DNA of 64,000 nt, taken from Beroe forskalii (lineage: Eukaryota; Ctenophora; Nuda; Beroida; Beroidae). The DNA lies in assembly GCA_011033025.1 (NCBI GenBank), contig WFMF01000003.1, forward strand, positions 310,001-374,000, in the 5' to 3' direction. The position numbers and the translations under genes were made by a program. The notes beneath the pieces were generated by a model. It was not told the DNA's origin and made no database searches. It was given only the letters and a program-made list of their open reading frames with translations. Below, piece by piece: positions 1 to 10,733 of this stretch (its first letter is position 1; every line of letters begins with the position of its first letter).

Positions 1-185
1 TCGTCGAAGCGAGTCATCGAGTCGAGTCGAGTCGTCGAGTCGAGTCGTCGAGTCGAGTCGTTGAGTCGAGTCGTTGAGACGAGTCGTCGAGTCGAGTCGT
101 TGAGACAAGTCAGAGAGTCGTCAAATCAAGTCGTCAAGTTGAGGCATCGAGTCGATTTGAGTCGTCGAGTCACTGAGTGGTCGTA
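1..185. repeat. GAGTCGTC-type simple tandem repeat
   Basis: The window opens inside a short-period repeat made of the words GAGTC and GTCGA (for example cgagtcgtcgagtcgag). It decays toward position 185. The left end is cut by the window edge, so its full size is unknown. No reading frame is maintained. Confidence 0.9.
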
Positions 186-445
186 GAGTGACTAGAGTTA
201 ATTCATGACGTAAGTGAAATTTTTTAGTTGTCACGTGACTGTACACTTAACAAGAGTACGAAAAATCGTTTATGGAAGAGCTCAAGACTTGAGTCTGATT
301 TAACTATTTGATTTTGGAAGCCCCTTTAGTGAAATGGATCAAGATGCAGCTAATTTGGTGAAGTTTAACAGCCTCTTTAAAATTGAAAAAAGCCTTTCAA
401 TAGGTGACGTCACTCAGCAGTCAACCGGAATGAGAGACTTATCGG
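186..445. other. Intergenic, no feature seen
   Basis: AT-rich sequence with no repeat or open frame that I can support. It separates the GAGTC repeat from the gccatgg inverted repeat. Confidence 0.6.
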
Positions 446-735
446 GCATAGATCAGAGCAGCAACGCCAAGAAGGCCCCATGGTAGCGCCAGTGCGCCAC
501 ATCGACGCCAGGGCAGTGCCATGGTGTAAGCCACGAGGACGCCACGACGAAGCCATGAAGACGCCATGGCTTCACAGTGGCACTGCCATGACTGCCATGA
601 TGTCACCGTGGCGCCCTTGTGGCTTCATCGTTGCCCAGTAGTGGCGTCCTCGTGGCTTCACCATGGCACTGCCCTGGCGTCACCGCGGCACTGCGGTGCC
701 GCACTGCCGCTCTTGTGGCGTCGCTGATCCATGTT
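446..735. repeat. Inverted repeat of gccatgg/ggcactgcc words
   Basis: The arm at 504-545 is the reverse complement of 641-681 with one extra base, giving a stem of about 41 bp. The loop between them carries further inverted copies of gccatggc and cactgccat. Weaker pairing continues outward to a gatcag/ctgatc pair near 450 and 728. This is a foldback block built from one short vocabulary, like the larger blocks downstream. No target duplication could be identified, so transposition is not shown. Confidence 0.75.
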
Positions 736-789
736 TTGATCCATCCCCGAAATATCTGTTAAGTTATCATTTTGACCTTCTAGATGAAC

Positions 790-1165
790 TTCGAGATGAA
801 TTCGTTGAACTCCGTTGAACTCCGTTGAACTGCGTTGAACTCCGTTGAACTGCGTTGAACTCCGTTGAACTGGAGTCCGCGAGATGAACTTCCTAGTTCA
901 TATGAATTCAAGGCGAACTGGAATGCATATGAGTTCATATGAGTTCATATGCATCTCAGTTCACTAAATTTTGGTGAACTAGTTCATCCGTGTTTAATGA
1001 ATTCATATGAGTTCATATGAAGTTCATATGAACTTGGTGGAGTTCATATGAAGTTCATATGAATTCATATGAAGTTCATATGAAGTTCATTCATATAAAA
1101 ATTTATTGAACTGGTAAACGCATTCAAATGAACTCATATGAATTCATATGAATTCATATGAAGTG
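790..1165. repeat. Palindromic-word block: GTTGAACTCC then GAATTCATATGAA
   Basis: Positions 805-872 hold direct copies of a ~10-bp word (ccgttgaactgcgttgaact). From about 893 to 1160 the sequence becomes repeated gttcatatgaa and gaattcatatg. The core CATATG and GAATTC are self-complementary, so the array can pair with itself almost anywhere. Not coding. Confidence 0.85.
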
Positions 1166-1351
1166 CGCGGCGACTTCATATGAACTGCAGTTCACCCAGT
1201 ATATAGCCGTTGCCTTGGGGAAACATTACTTTATCTCTCAATATTTGGCATCTAAAAGTGAATTTATGGTTTATTCTACTGTGCAAGTAGCCACAGATGG
1301 AAATGGAAATCATATGCAATACTCACGGGAACCCAAAGCCTCAAAACGTAC

Positions 1352-3507
1352 TGTTGCCCACAGGCAACACTGGGGAGAATGACATTTAACTATTTATTTC
1401 ACGTTCTTGGACATTCATATCACGTGTGGACGGAAACAATATGCCTTTAAACATAAATAATCATTAAATATGGAATGATTTCCATAAATGCTGTTGCTTT
1501 TAGGCAACACTATGCCTGGATTTTACATAGCATCATGCGACATTATTTTTCAACTACCAACTACGAGAATGGTTATTTTCCTGCCTTATTTGGTGTGTTA
1601 GATGTCTATAGATGTGAAGTTTGGCATAAAATTTCAAAGATTATTGTTGCTTCTAGGCAACACCAGGATTCAACATGATCAATTTTGCTCCAAAACACAT
1701 TTCTATAAAACTGCATGTCGGTATTTTATGCATTGGCAGGACCTTCTTTGCACTGAATCCTGGCTGTAGATTGAAAAGACAGATAATCTTCATGGATGAG
1801 GCCATTGGGGTCTATTAGAAAACTGGATCGTAATATTATATTATTCAAATGGACTTTAGTTAACATAGAATTATGTCCCTTACTGCATGAGTTACTGGAT
1901 ACGCCACATTTGTGCCAGGACGCCATGTCTTGACCGTTACCCCATTGAGGCGCACTCTATTTACATAACTCAGAGCTTGCAAAATGGCTATGACTGACCT
2001 TCAGAGTTTACATTTTCCTTAAAAGAATGGTTAGATGATCGTGAAAAGGATCGTGGATTTATAGGCACGTCGTAGGTATATAGCCAATAGTAATTATACA
2101 CATGTGAATAATGAATATTCGTTTAAAAGTTTCCGTTTCGGCTTGCGTGGGTTATGGATTGCCCCTTGAAAGTTGCAACATGGCCACAGTTAGGCATTTT
2201 CCAGGGAGACTTTCGTCATTTCAGTAATTTGTGATTAGGTATGCAATGAGAAGTCCCTGAAGTCTGAAAAGTGAAAGCTGAATATCGTAATATGTAGAAA
2301 TGAATGAAGGTTGTTTATAGAATCTAACAGGACATGCAATTCATGCAGGTAGAACCCACTTGATTGTATTTTTTGTCAGTTTTTCTGTTATTGCGCTAGA
2401 TCTCACCTGATCCAGTCAAAAACTCCATACCGTTATTATTCATAATCTGTACTCTTCATACTCTTAATAAGGCTATGAAGAGTATTGCACCTTCTATAGG
2501 GAGCTTTAATTTTACTTGCCTATTGTGCACAGACATTTTTTAACGCCAATAGCAAATACCATTATGCCAATCATAATTATATATTTTTATAATGTTTTTA
2601 ATTAATGTTGGTTCCGTTGAAAAATTAAGGACTCTGGACAAGTTCTGAACGACCCAAAATACAGCAAGTGTATCCCAGTGTTGCCCAGAGGCAACAGATA
2701 TAGTTATTTTAACATTTTTGAACGAACAATTTAAACATTTATATCAGAAAGAACAATATTTATATTTAAATTGGCGTGGGTATGGTAGGCCATGCCCCAC
2801 AATATAATGGGGTGTCCTGGTGTTGCCCAGAGGCAACAAAGCAACAATTTCTATATATTTTAGCCTAATTTCTGAACGTGCAGCATACAGATTTCTATTA
2901 CATAGTATCAGCCTTTTTGTTAAATGCCGTTAATCTCGCTATTTTGGGCAAACTTTCAGCTTCTCCCAGTGTTGCCCAAGAGCAACACTTTTAAATTGTC
3001 GCATATAACGTTCTTCTGCTTAGTGAATTTGCAATTTGGCTCAATTATAAAGCAATCAGACGATGCAAAACGGTCAGATAAAACATGATTCTGAGGTTTC
3101 TAGCCCATTTAGAACTGTTGCTTTTGGGCAACAGCCCCCAGTGTTGCCTAAAGGCAATCGGAACTTTGAATGCTTATATCTCTGACTGGTTTGGACTAAT
3201 GAGTTCATTCTTTCACCATCTGAATGCCACATCCAATGACCATTTAGGTGTATGCAGCAATAAAATCAAAAATCTGATTTAGCTACCTCAATTAACCCAA
3301 TTACTGAAGGTGGTAGAAAATCCTATCAAAAAATAAATGGTCAAATTAATTGGTCAATTAACTGGTTGCCTGATGCCAAAAAGATATATTTCGAGATCAG
3401 GAAGTGTGCGAAATTTAATAGGGCTAGTGTTGTTGAAAAAACGAAATCAATATCTTATTCAGAGAAGCCACAACTACTCAAAACGTAACTGTTGCTTTTA
3501 GGCTACG
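1352..3507. repeat. Nine dispersed 18-nt hairpins TGTTGC-N-GGCAACA
   Basis: Nine near-identical 18-nt hairpins occur at 1352-1369, 1492-1509, 1645-1662, 2679-2696, 2821-2838, 2970-2987, 3116-3133, 3142-3159 and 3490-3507. The type form is TGTTGCCCAGAGGCAACA, with a 6-7 bp stem and 4-6 nt loop. Several are flanked by cccag or ctggg, which lengthens the palindrome. The sites at 1352 and 3490 also share the upstream flank ctcaaaacgta. Spacing is irregular, and intervening DNA is AT-rich and unique-looking. I see no gene between them. The regularity suggests a repeated small element or degenerate tandem unit. Confidence 0.8.
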
Positions 3508-3788
3508 TTGGGCACTAATGGGTTAAATCTTTTGAGCTGCATGGTTGTGACGGTAATCTACTTGATAGTAGACGCTCCAACCAATCACAGGCGTCATCGT
3601 CAGATGATGGGGTGGTATTTGGAGAATTGGGCATCAGGACGGTTAAAAAATGGTGCGGATTCAAAAAATGGAGACAAGAAATGACAAGAGCTCAATAAGT
3701 GTTAGTTTTATAGCCCTAATTTCTACTTTACTGTCGCAATTTGAAAATGATTTATTGTACAGGATAAAATGCAGATCATCCTGTCAAA
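3508..3788. other. Intergenic, no feature seen
   Basis: Unique-looking sequence between the last 18-nt hairpin and the tRNA-like segment. No supported frame or repeat. Confidence 0.5.
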
Positions 3789-3857
3789 TGACTTAGGAGG
3801 GACTCGAACCCTCGACCTCGTGCTCATGCTACGTCTCTACCACTGAGATACTAAGCC
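3789..3857 (-). tRNA. tRNA-like sequence (pseudo-tRNA or SINE head, Ala-like)
   Basis: Read on the minus strand this 69-nt segment shows a 7-bp acceptor stem (GGCTTAG with CTAAGTC, one G-T pair), U8-A9, a 4-bp D stem (TCTC/GAGA) around AGTGGTA, a 5-bp T stem (GAGGG/CCCTC) around TTCGAGT, and a discriminator A. The A box and B box (GGTTCGAGTCC) are both intact. Only about 20 nt lie between the D and T stems instead of about 23, and the anticodon stem does not pair. It is therefore not a normal functional tRNA. The residual middle resembles metazoan tRNA-Ala with a deletion. A tRNA-derived SINE head is the alternative. Confidence 0.6.
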
Positions 3858-4497
3858 GTGGCGACAAGTGATCCACAGTGGGAAACATAATTCGAATGGA
3901 TATATAGCTCACTACGAAGCTAATTATACCATAAAAGTCCTTGACCTCCTTGCTCGGTGCTGCATCATGAATTTAATGAAGATAATTGAACGCTCAAAGA
4001 TCACAAGGAAATGTTTTTATTAGACACGAGGTATAAAGGTAACTTTTGTCCTTTCACAAATAGTTCTATTGGTGGCTCCTGCAGAACATTTAGACCAATG
4101 GCTAGTGTTGCCAAGGTCACCTCCAGCAATGATGTGCTGTGAGTACCCAAAGCCGCAATGGCTGTTGGTGTATATCTTCTGCAGGAATCATTAATAGGAC
4201 ACCCATTTTTTCAAAAGTCACGTGACTATGACGTGGAAATTTCACTACAAGGCTCCTAAATAGTCAGTAACTTCGAGGGGGTCATTTGATAGCATATGGG
4301 GGGGGGTCACGTGACGGCCTCCCAGCTGCGTAGCGTGAGTCACGCAGGCTGAGCTAACGGAGGTATCACGCACTATAAATTAACTGCGTCACGCGATCTG
4401 TCTTTCGCAATATGTTACCTTAAAACTGTGTTTAGTTGACGTGATCTGCCTCCTCCGGATCCGGCCGGAAAATGCCAGAATAACCCTTACATCACTA
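3858..4497. other. Intergenic; a few short palindromes only
   Basis: Contains a run of nine G followed by TCACGTGAC near 4301-4315, and a second TCACGTGAC near 4218. No open frame or longer repeat is supportable. Confidence 0.5.
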
Positions 4498-4905
4498 CTG
4501 TAAGTGCGTGTTACGGAACTGTAAGTGCGTGTTACGGGACCGTAAGTGCGTGTTACGGAACCGTAAGTGCGTGTTACGGGGCCGTAAGTGCGTGTTATAT
4601 AACCTCAAGTGCGTATTTTGGAACTGTAAGTTCGTGTTACGGAACCGTAAGTGCGTGTTACGGGACCGTAAGTGCGTGTTACAGGACCGTAAGTGCGTGT
4701 TACAGAACCGTAAGTGCGTGTTACGGAACCGTAAGTGCGTGTTATATAACCTCAAGTGCGTATTTTGGAACCGTAAGTGCGTGTTACGGGACCGTAAGTG
4801 CGTGTAACGGAACCGTAAGTGCGTGTTACGGAACCGTAAGTGCGTGTAACGGAACCTTAAATGCGTGTTACGGAACCGTATTCCGTAAGTGCGTGTTTTG
4901 GAACG
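4498..4905. repeat. 21-bp minisatellite (GTAAGTGCGTGTTACGGAACC)-type
   Basis: About 19 tandem copies of a 21-bp unit, roughly gtaagtgcgtgttacggaa plus cc. Variant units (tatataacctcaagtgcgta) occur near 4590 and again near 4742, about 150 bp apart, which points to a higher-order unit of seven monomers. Because 21 is a multiple of three, both strands read open without being genes: the apparent peptides are simply repeats of NTHLR or RKCVL. Confidence 0.92.
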
Positions 4906-5159
4906 ATTCGAACAAACTCTACTTTAATTACCTATCTTGGTTTCTTGTAAATTGGCTCCCGCTCAATTCAATATGAACAACATAGATATTCTTTTAGCTG
5001 TGTATCGCTCTTACGATCTCAATCAGCCATTAGACCGATTAATGGTTTGGTTTCCCATCAGTATGTATTTATTTACGTATTATCCTTGCCAGTGTTTCGA
5101 AACCGCGGCCAAAAAGGTTTAATAATGTCTCGCTCTCGGGACGACGACACAGGTAGGTA
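4906..5159. other. Spacer before the large inverted repeat
   Basis: AT-rich unique-looking DNA with no supported gene. Confidence 0.5.
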
Positions 5160-5184
5160 TGCAGGCTTTTTGTTTACAGGGTGC

Positions 5185-6381
5185 CACCCCTATGCAAGAG
5201 GAATTAACACATGCATGCCTTTTCCTAGTGGGTATGCAGGCCTAAATTATCGTATGCATGTTTTTCTTTGCAACATTGACCTACACTTGCAATATCGTAC
5301 AACAGATGCATGCTTTTTGTTATGGAGTAGTCGTGCCAACTCCACCCCTATGCAGGAGGAAATAATTCACGCATGCTTTTTCTTTCTGTATGCGCAGGCC
5401 TAAAATATCGTATGCATGCTTTTTGTGGTATCATTCACATGTATATCTGCGATCCGGTACAACAGATGCATGCTTTTTGATATGAGGGAGTAAACACGAA
5501 GTTAAGCTTACTCCACTCCTATGCCGGACGCTATAATACGTGCATACTTTCTCTTTGCGACCCTTCATAACATATGCATGCTTTTTCTTATGGATTAGAT
5601 GTCACGAAATCATTCTGACTCATTGCATTCGTATAATGCAAGACGAAGTATCACATGCATGCCTTTTCTAAGTGTATAATATATGCAGGCCTCAGTTATC
5701 GTACTATCGTATGCAATCCCTGCAGGCTAAGGTTTCTGCATGCATGCTTCCGATTAACAGGGGACGACACTTAATTTGATCACCTAAAGTTAAGTATATA
5801 ATTCTATATAATATGTGTGTAACTGTGTAAGTACATCCACACCATACACTCACACTCAGCCAGCTGATCTACCCTGTTCTGAAATTTATTTCAATCTCCA
5901 GAACGAGAAAATATAAAAGAGTTATTGCTTTATAGCTTTATAATAGGTAAGTACTTGATATCGAACCTTGAATTTAGCTTGTCAGCCACTATCTCCAGTC
6001 TCCATCCTCATTATTGATTATGGAGGAAATATTTGTTTTGTATACACTACAACTCAATGAGCTAATGAGTATGATGAAACTCGGATCAGACCAAACTGAG
6101 CGACCCCCGTGCCCGGGCCCCGGGACCAAGCAAGCAAGGTTCAGATTCGGATTATAGAGCTTGACAAAGCCTACCATGTACCGCCCCGCTTCCGCAGACA
6201 GGACATTAATTTTTATCTAGGTAGGTACAATGCACAGTACAAAGATGCAGTGATTCGATCAAAGGATGAACACAGCTCTGTGTCTTAAAATTTCATATTT
6301 GTTTACCTATAGTTACACTTTAATCAGGTAAATGTACACAACAAAAACTAAATCAGACAGTCACTCACTCAGGGAGGTCGC
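5185..6381 (+). repeat. Left arm of the 1.2-kb inverted repeat
   Basis: The outer half carries several ~100-bp units ending in atgcatgctttttg, with the phase set by gcatgc palindromes. The inner half (5760-6381) is unique-looking and contains a gcccgggccccgggac segment. A 62-codon open stretch in this arm recurs in the other arm, as expected for any duplicated DNA, and is not evidence for a gene. Confidence 0.85.
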
Positions 6382-7273
6382 ATCTTATACGGCTTTGTTG
6401 TTCAATGTACACCAGTATGATGTCATTCCACACAAGGAGACTCGTATCAATCAACTTAACATTTCAATTGCAAAGTGAAAACGCCTATTCGAAGTGAGAG
6501 TTGAAACAAGAGATTAAAAATAAAGGTGCGGCCCCACAACATAAACATTGTTACACTGCGGACAAGAAAGTGCAAGAACTATCATCGGTAAGTATGCAAG
6601 ACCTATCCTCGGTAATGTGGAAAAGTAATTGTCTAATTGAATTGACTTATATTGATACGGAACCATGGTGCTTATCATAATAAACATTATATTATATCAC
6701 GTTTGATAAGTGGGCCATCATGTTACGTCATCATCAAGCGTTAGGTATTGAATTGATGACGTTAATCTATATAAGTCATATGATACCTGCACTGTATATA
6801 TTTATATACAATCAGAATCTCGATACATCTATACATGGGTTTACGCATAGCTTGTGTCAATTTGTAGAAAATTTAACGAAAACTGGAAAGGTAACAAATT
6901 TTTTATGAGTCTGTAGAGAAGTTAAATTTTTTTTACTCCCCATTCCTCTAACGATATTCTATTGTCGAAAAGTACATTTTTTACTGATAATACTTACTTA
7001 ATAATGCATACTTATACAATTTAAACATTCTTATTTTGTACATACCTGTTCAGATTTTTCGGGTAAAATTGTAAAATTATGTACCTAGGTACTGCTTTTA
7101 CTGACATGGCTGATCACTGATCAGATTAGGTACCAACAGCACTTCTGTACTGCGTTCGTAGATAAAAATACCTTATATAATAGGTAGGTATACCTTATAA
7201 CTTTATAAAAGTTTAAAACTAAAAGTTCAACGATGCAAAATGCCCTTTGCACGTAATATAGTATTTTAATCTA

Positions 7274-7303
7274 CAAACTACAGTACAAAAGTGCTGTAGT
7301 TTG
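7274..7303. repeat. 30-nt hairpin CAAACTACAG...CTGTAGTTTG
   Basis: A perfect 10-bp stem, extended by three more pairs, closes over an AAAA loop. The same hairpin in reverse orientation lies at 57903-57926, and half of it at 7135-7156. The 7135 and 57903 copies share downstream agataaaaatac. This looks like a small dispersed family. Confidence 0.65.
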
Positions 7304-7776
7304 GACCGTGCATATCTCAGGGTTAGGAAGTAAAACCATCAATGTTAAAAAATCCTGCACATTTTTTCGTTCAGGATCATAAAAGCATAAATATAATGAT
7401 GATATCATCACAAGTATCAACCATCATTCCAATCAGCCTCCTACTATTTTAAAGTTGATTCATAAATTCTGAACTCGATAAAAAAGAATGCGGTAAAACG
7501 TCACCATTTTGCCACAAGAAATGATGACAAAAGCGTCATTTGTTCGCGTGCAAATGTAAGATATAGTTACCGCAGAAATAATCTTGTGGGACTATAATTG
7601 GGTTTGGAATGTCGGGGGAAATCTTACATTTGAATGTGATAGATTACATAGAAAACTGTATTGCGAGCAGCATTGAAGGATGATAGTAATATGATACTAA
7701 ACACACATTTGGATTTAGTAAACAACATTCTTTCATTCTCTGTTTGCTTTGTAATTGTTCAAGCGTCGGTAGTCCC

Positions 7777-7821
7777 TGAAGTGTCCTGAGATGAAATGTC
7801 GTGAGATGAGATGTCGCCCAC
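7777..7821 (-). repeat. 45-nt fragment of the telomere-carrying element
   Basis: This segment is the exact reverse complement of 16092-16136 over 45 nt. The words are gagatgaaatgtcgtgagat and atgtcgccca. It lacks the telomeric core and the opposite end, so it is a fragment or a relative of that element, not a full copy. Confidence 0.85.
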
Positions 7822-8311
7822 TCTTCTAAAGTTATCTTAGGTCCAATATTTTTCCTGTACATTTCCTTTTCCAAGCACAATGCACATTTTATCATTTTTT
7901 GTTATCAGTGCAACCTATTTAATCTATATTGTTATAATATGATTTATTTTGGAATAATCTTATCTATTTTCTCGCTAGACTATGTTCTCACTCTTCGTTT
8001 TTTAGGGGAGGGACGGACCAACTTAATTTTTGTAACTTTTTACAGTAACCCGCTTATTTTTGGAGGGGTTTCAAAGATTTTGGTCAACATTGCTTTTGGC
8101 CCAAATTTCTTATGCCTATTTGGTACGTAGGGTAAGGACAGAGGCCTATCAGCTTTTAACTTTTCAAGGTAAATTCAAGGTTCAATAAGTACCTTCCTAT
8201 AATATTTATCTACACGTACTGGAGATTGGAATAAATTAGGTACACAACAGGGGTAAATCTGATTGTGAGTGTATGGTGTTCATACTCATAGCCCGATAGC
8301 ATGTTAGTACA

Positions 8312-9510
8312 GCGACCTCCCTGAGTGAGTGACTGTCTGATTTAGTTTTTGTTGTGTACATTTACCTGATTAAAGTGTAACTATAGGTAAACAAATATGA
8401 AATTTAAAGACACAGAGCCGTGTTCATCCTTTGATCGAATCACTGCATCTTTGTACTGTGCATTGTACCTACCTAGATAAAAATTAATGTCCTGTCTGCG
8501 GAAGCGGGGCGGTACATGGTAGGCTTTGTCAAGCTCTATAATCCGAATCTGAACCTTGCTTGCTTGGTCCCGGGGCCCGGGCACGGGGGTCGCTCAGTTT
8601 GGTCTGATCCGAGTTTCATCATACTCATTAGCTCATTGAGTTGTAGTGTATACAAAACAAATATTTCCTCCATAATCAATAATGAGGATGGAGACTGGAG
8701 ATAGTGGCTGACAAGCTAAATTCAAGGTTCGATATCAAGTACTTACCTATTATAAAGCTATAAAGCAATAACTCTTTTATATTTTCTCGTTCTGGAGATT
8801 GAAATAAATTTCAGAACAGGGGTAGATCAGCTGGCTGAGTGTGAGTGTATGGTGTGGATGTACTTACACAGTTACACACATATTATATAGAATTATATAC
8901 TTAACTTTAGGTGATCAAATTAAGTGTCGTCCCCTGTTAATCGGAAGCATGCATGCAGAAACCTTAGCCTGCAGGGATTGCATACGATAGTACGATAACT
9001 GAGGCCTGCATATATTATACACTTAGAAAAGGCATGCATGTGATACTTCGTCTTGCATTATACGAATGCAATGAGTCAGAATGATTTCGTGACATCTAAT
9101 CCATAAGAAAAAGCATGCGTATGTTATGAAGGGTCGCAAAGAGAAAGTATGCACGTATTATAGCGTCCGGCATAGGAGTGGAGTAAGCTTAACTTCGTGT
9201 TTACTCCCTCATATCAAAAAGCATGCATCTGTTGTACCGGATCGCAGATATACATGTGAATGATACCACAAAAAGCATGCATACGATATTTTAGGCCTGC
9301 GCATACACAAAGAAAAAGCATGCATGAATTATTTCCTCCTGCATAGGGATGGAGTTGGCACGACTACTCCATAACAAAAAGCATGCATCTGTTGTACGAT
9401 ATTGCAAGTGTAGGTCAATGTTGCAAAGAAAAACATGCATACGATAATTCAGGCCCGCACACCCACTAGGAAAAGGCATGCATGTGTTACCTCCTCTTGC
9501 ATTGGGGTGG
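8312..9510 (-). repeat. Right arm of the 1.2-kb inverted repeat
   Basis: Reverse complement of 5185-6381 with scattered substitutions and small indels. It reaches further outward than the left arm: a gttgccatatggcca segment near 9515 has no counterpart at the left end. Confidence 0.85.
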
Positions 9511-9575
9511 AGTTGGCGTGGCCATATGGCAACTACTCCATAACAAAAAACATGCGTCTGTTACTCTGTTGCGTT

Positions 9576-9836
9576 TGCTTTACATGTCAAAGGTATGAAT
9601 ATAGTCATTTGTAAAAAGACTGCTTCCACTAAAAAAGAACTGCTCAACTTTTTGCGAGCTTTTGGCTTCCTTATGCATGCTTTATTCAATATGCCTTATG
9701 GAAAGCATGCATCATTTAAAGTAAGTCCTGCAATAATGTAATTATGCCAAAATCCACTTGCTATGGCGTGCAGTCATTTAACTAGCAAAGGCGAGCTATT
9801 TGGTGACTCATGCAGTCCGGACTCTGTTGGGGAGCC
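9576..9836. other. Spacer with isolated gcatgc words
   Basis: Contains two more gcatgc-centred words near 9675 and 9710 that echo the arm vocabulary. No gene seen. Confidence 0.5.
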
Positions 9837-10495
9837 TTTGAAAGACGATGTTCCAATGTACTTGAAACGTCTAGCTTGCTGGGGGCTGTCGCCCCCAGAC
9901 CCCTGCTCACAATTGTTGAACTTAAGTTTATATCAGTTGACCATGCTACTAGTCTCAAAATTGGCAGCAGAAATCTTAAAAAGACGATGTTCCAATGTAC
10001 TTGAAACGTCTAGCTTGCTGGGGGCTACCGCCCCCAGACCCCTGCTCACAACTGTTGGAATTAAATTTGCATCAGTTCTCCATGCAATTAGCCTCAAAAT
10101 TGGCAGCAAAAATCGTAAGAAAACGATGTTTCTATCTACTTGAAACGTCTGGCTCGCTGGGGGCTGTCGCCCCCAGACCCCTGCTCACAATTGTTGAACT
10201 TAAGTTTATATCAGTTGACCATGCTACTAGTCTCAAAATTGGCAGCAGAAATCTTAAAAAGACGATGTTCCAATGTACTTGAAACGTCTGGCTTGCTGGG
10301 GGCTGCCGCCCCCAGACCCCTGCTCACAACTGTTGGAATTAAATTTGCATCAGTTGACCATGCTACTAGTCTCAAAATTGGCAGCAAAAATCGTAAGAAA
10401 ACGATGTTCCTATCTACTTGAAACATCTGGATCGCTGGGGGCAGCCACCCCAGACCCCTGCTTATAATTACTCTTGGACTTACGTTTATATCAGA
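9837..10495 (+). repeat. 139-bp tandem array with a GGGGGC/GCCCCC hairpin
   Basis: About 4.7 copies of a ~139-bp unit; the hairpin TGGGGGCTGTCGCCCCCA recurs near 9878, 10018, 10157, 10296 and 10436. Units alternate: copies 1 and 3 share ttgttgaacttaagtttata, while copies 2 and 4 share ctgttggaattaaatttgca. The true repeating unit is therefore a ~278-bp dimer. Open stretches in this array come from the repetition and change frame between copies. The hairpin is the most conserved part of the unit. Confidence 0.9.
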
Positions 10496-10733
10496 GCATC
10501 AGGATTTGCCGCGCCATGAATCATTCATATCTTGAATATGAATTATGATGGAAAATATTTGCTCTCAATGGACATTTCGCGAGCGAAGCGAGCGGTCCAC
10601 AAAAAGTATAAAAATTTGATTTGGTGGGAAAAAATGTGGTGAGTACCGGGAAGAAAAATACTTTTGAAAGGTAAGGTCTGGAGTAAAAAGTGGACAACAG
10701 TTTGTATAAAATAGGCATTCAGATAAAAGGGTC
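10496..10733. other. Spacer, no gene seen
   Basis: Includes gcgagcgaagcgagcg near 10579, a short reiterated word. Otherwise unremarkable. Confidence 0.5.

Larger units (their letters stand above)
6382..8311. other. Spacer of the foldback unit
   Basis: About 1.9 kb of AT-rich DNA without a convincing gene. It holds a hairpin at 7274-7303, a related half-copy at 7135-7172, and a 45-nt segment at 7777-7821 identical to part of the telomere-carrying element near 16.1 kb. The inner edge (8165-8310) is a diverged copy of arm sequence. Confidence 0.6.
5160..9575. mobile_element. Long-arm foldback unit, ~1.2-kb inverted arms
   Basis: The left arm (about 5185-6381) and right arm (about 8312-9510) are reverse complements with few differences. 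The inner junctions are sharp (gggaggtcgc at 6372-6381 against gcgacctccc at 8312). Outer ends fade at about 5160 and 9575, where the arms consist of reiterated units containing gcatgc and aaaaagcatgcat. High arm identity implies recent origin or homogenisation. A diverged direct copy of part of the right arm (8711-8860) sits just inside it at 8165-8310. I could not find a target duplication. No transposase is present, so it could be a non-autonomous transposon or an inverted duplication. Confidence 0.75.

Noticed and set aside
4495-4807. NTHLR / RKCVL repeat proteins on opposite strands
   Set aside because: Both derive from a 21-bp minisatellite whose length is a multiple of three.
5989-8704. 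62-residue protein found identically in two places
   Set aside because: The two copies lie in the two arms of a nearly identical inverted repeat; identity reflects DNA duplication, not protein conservation.
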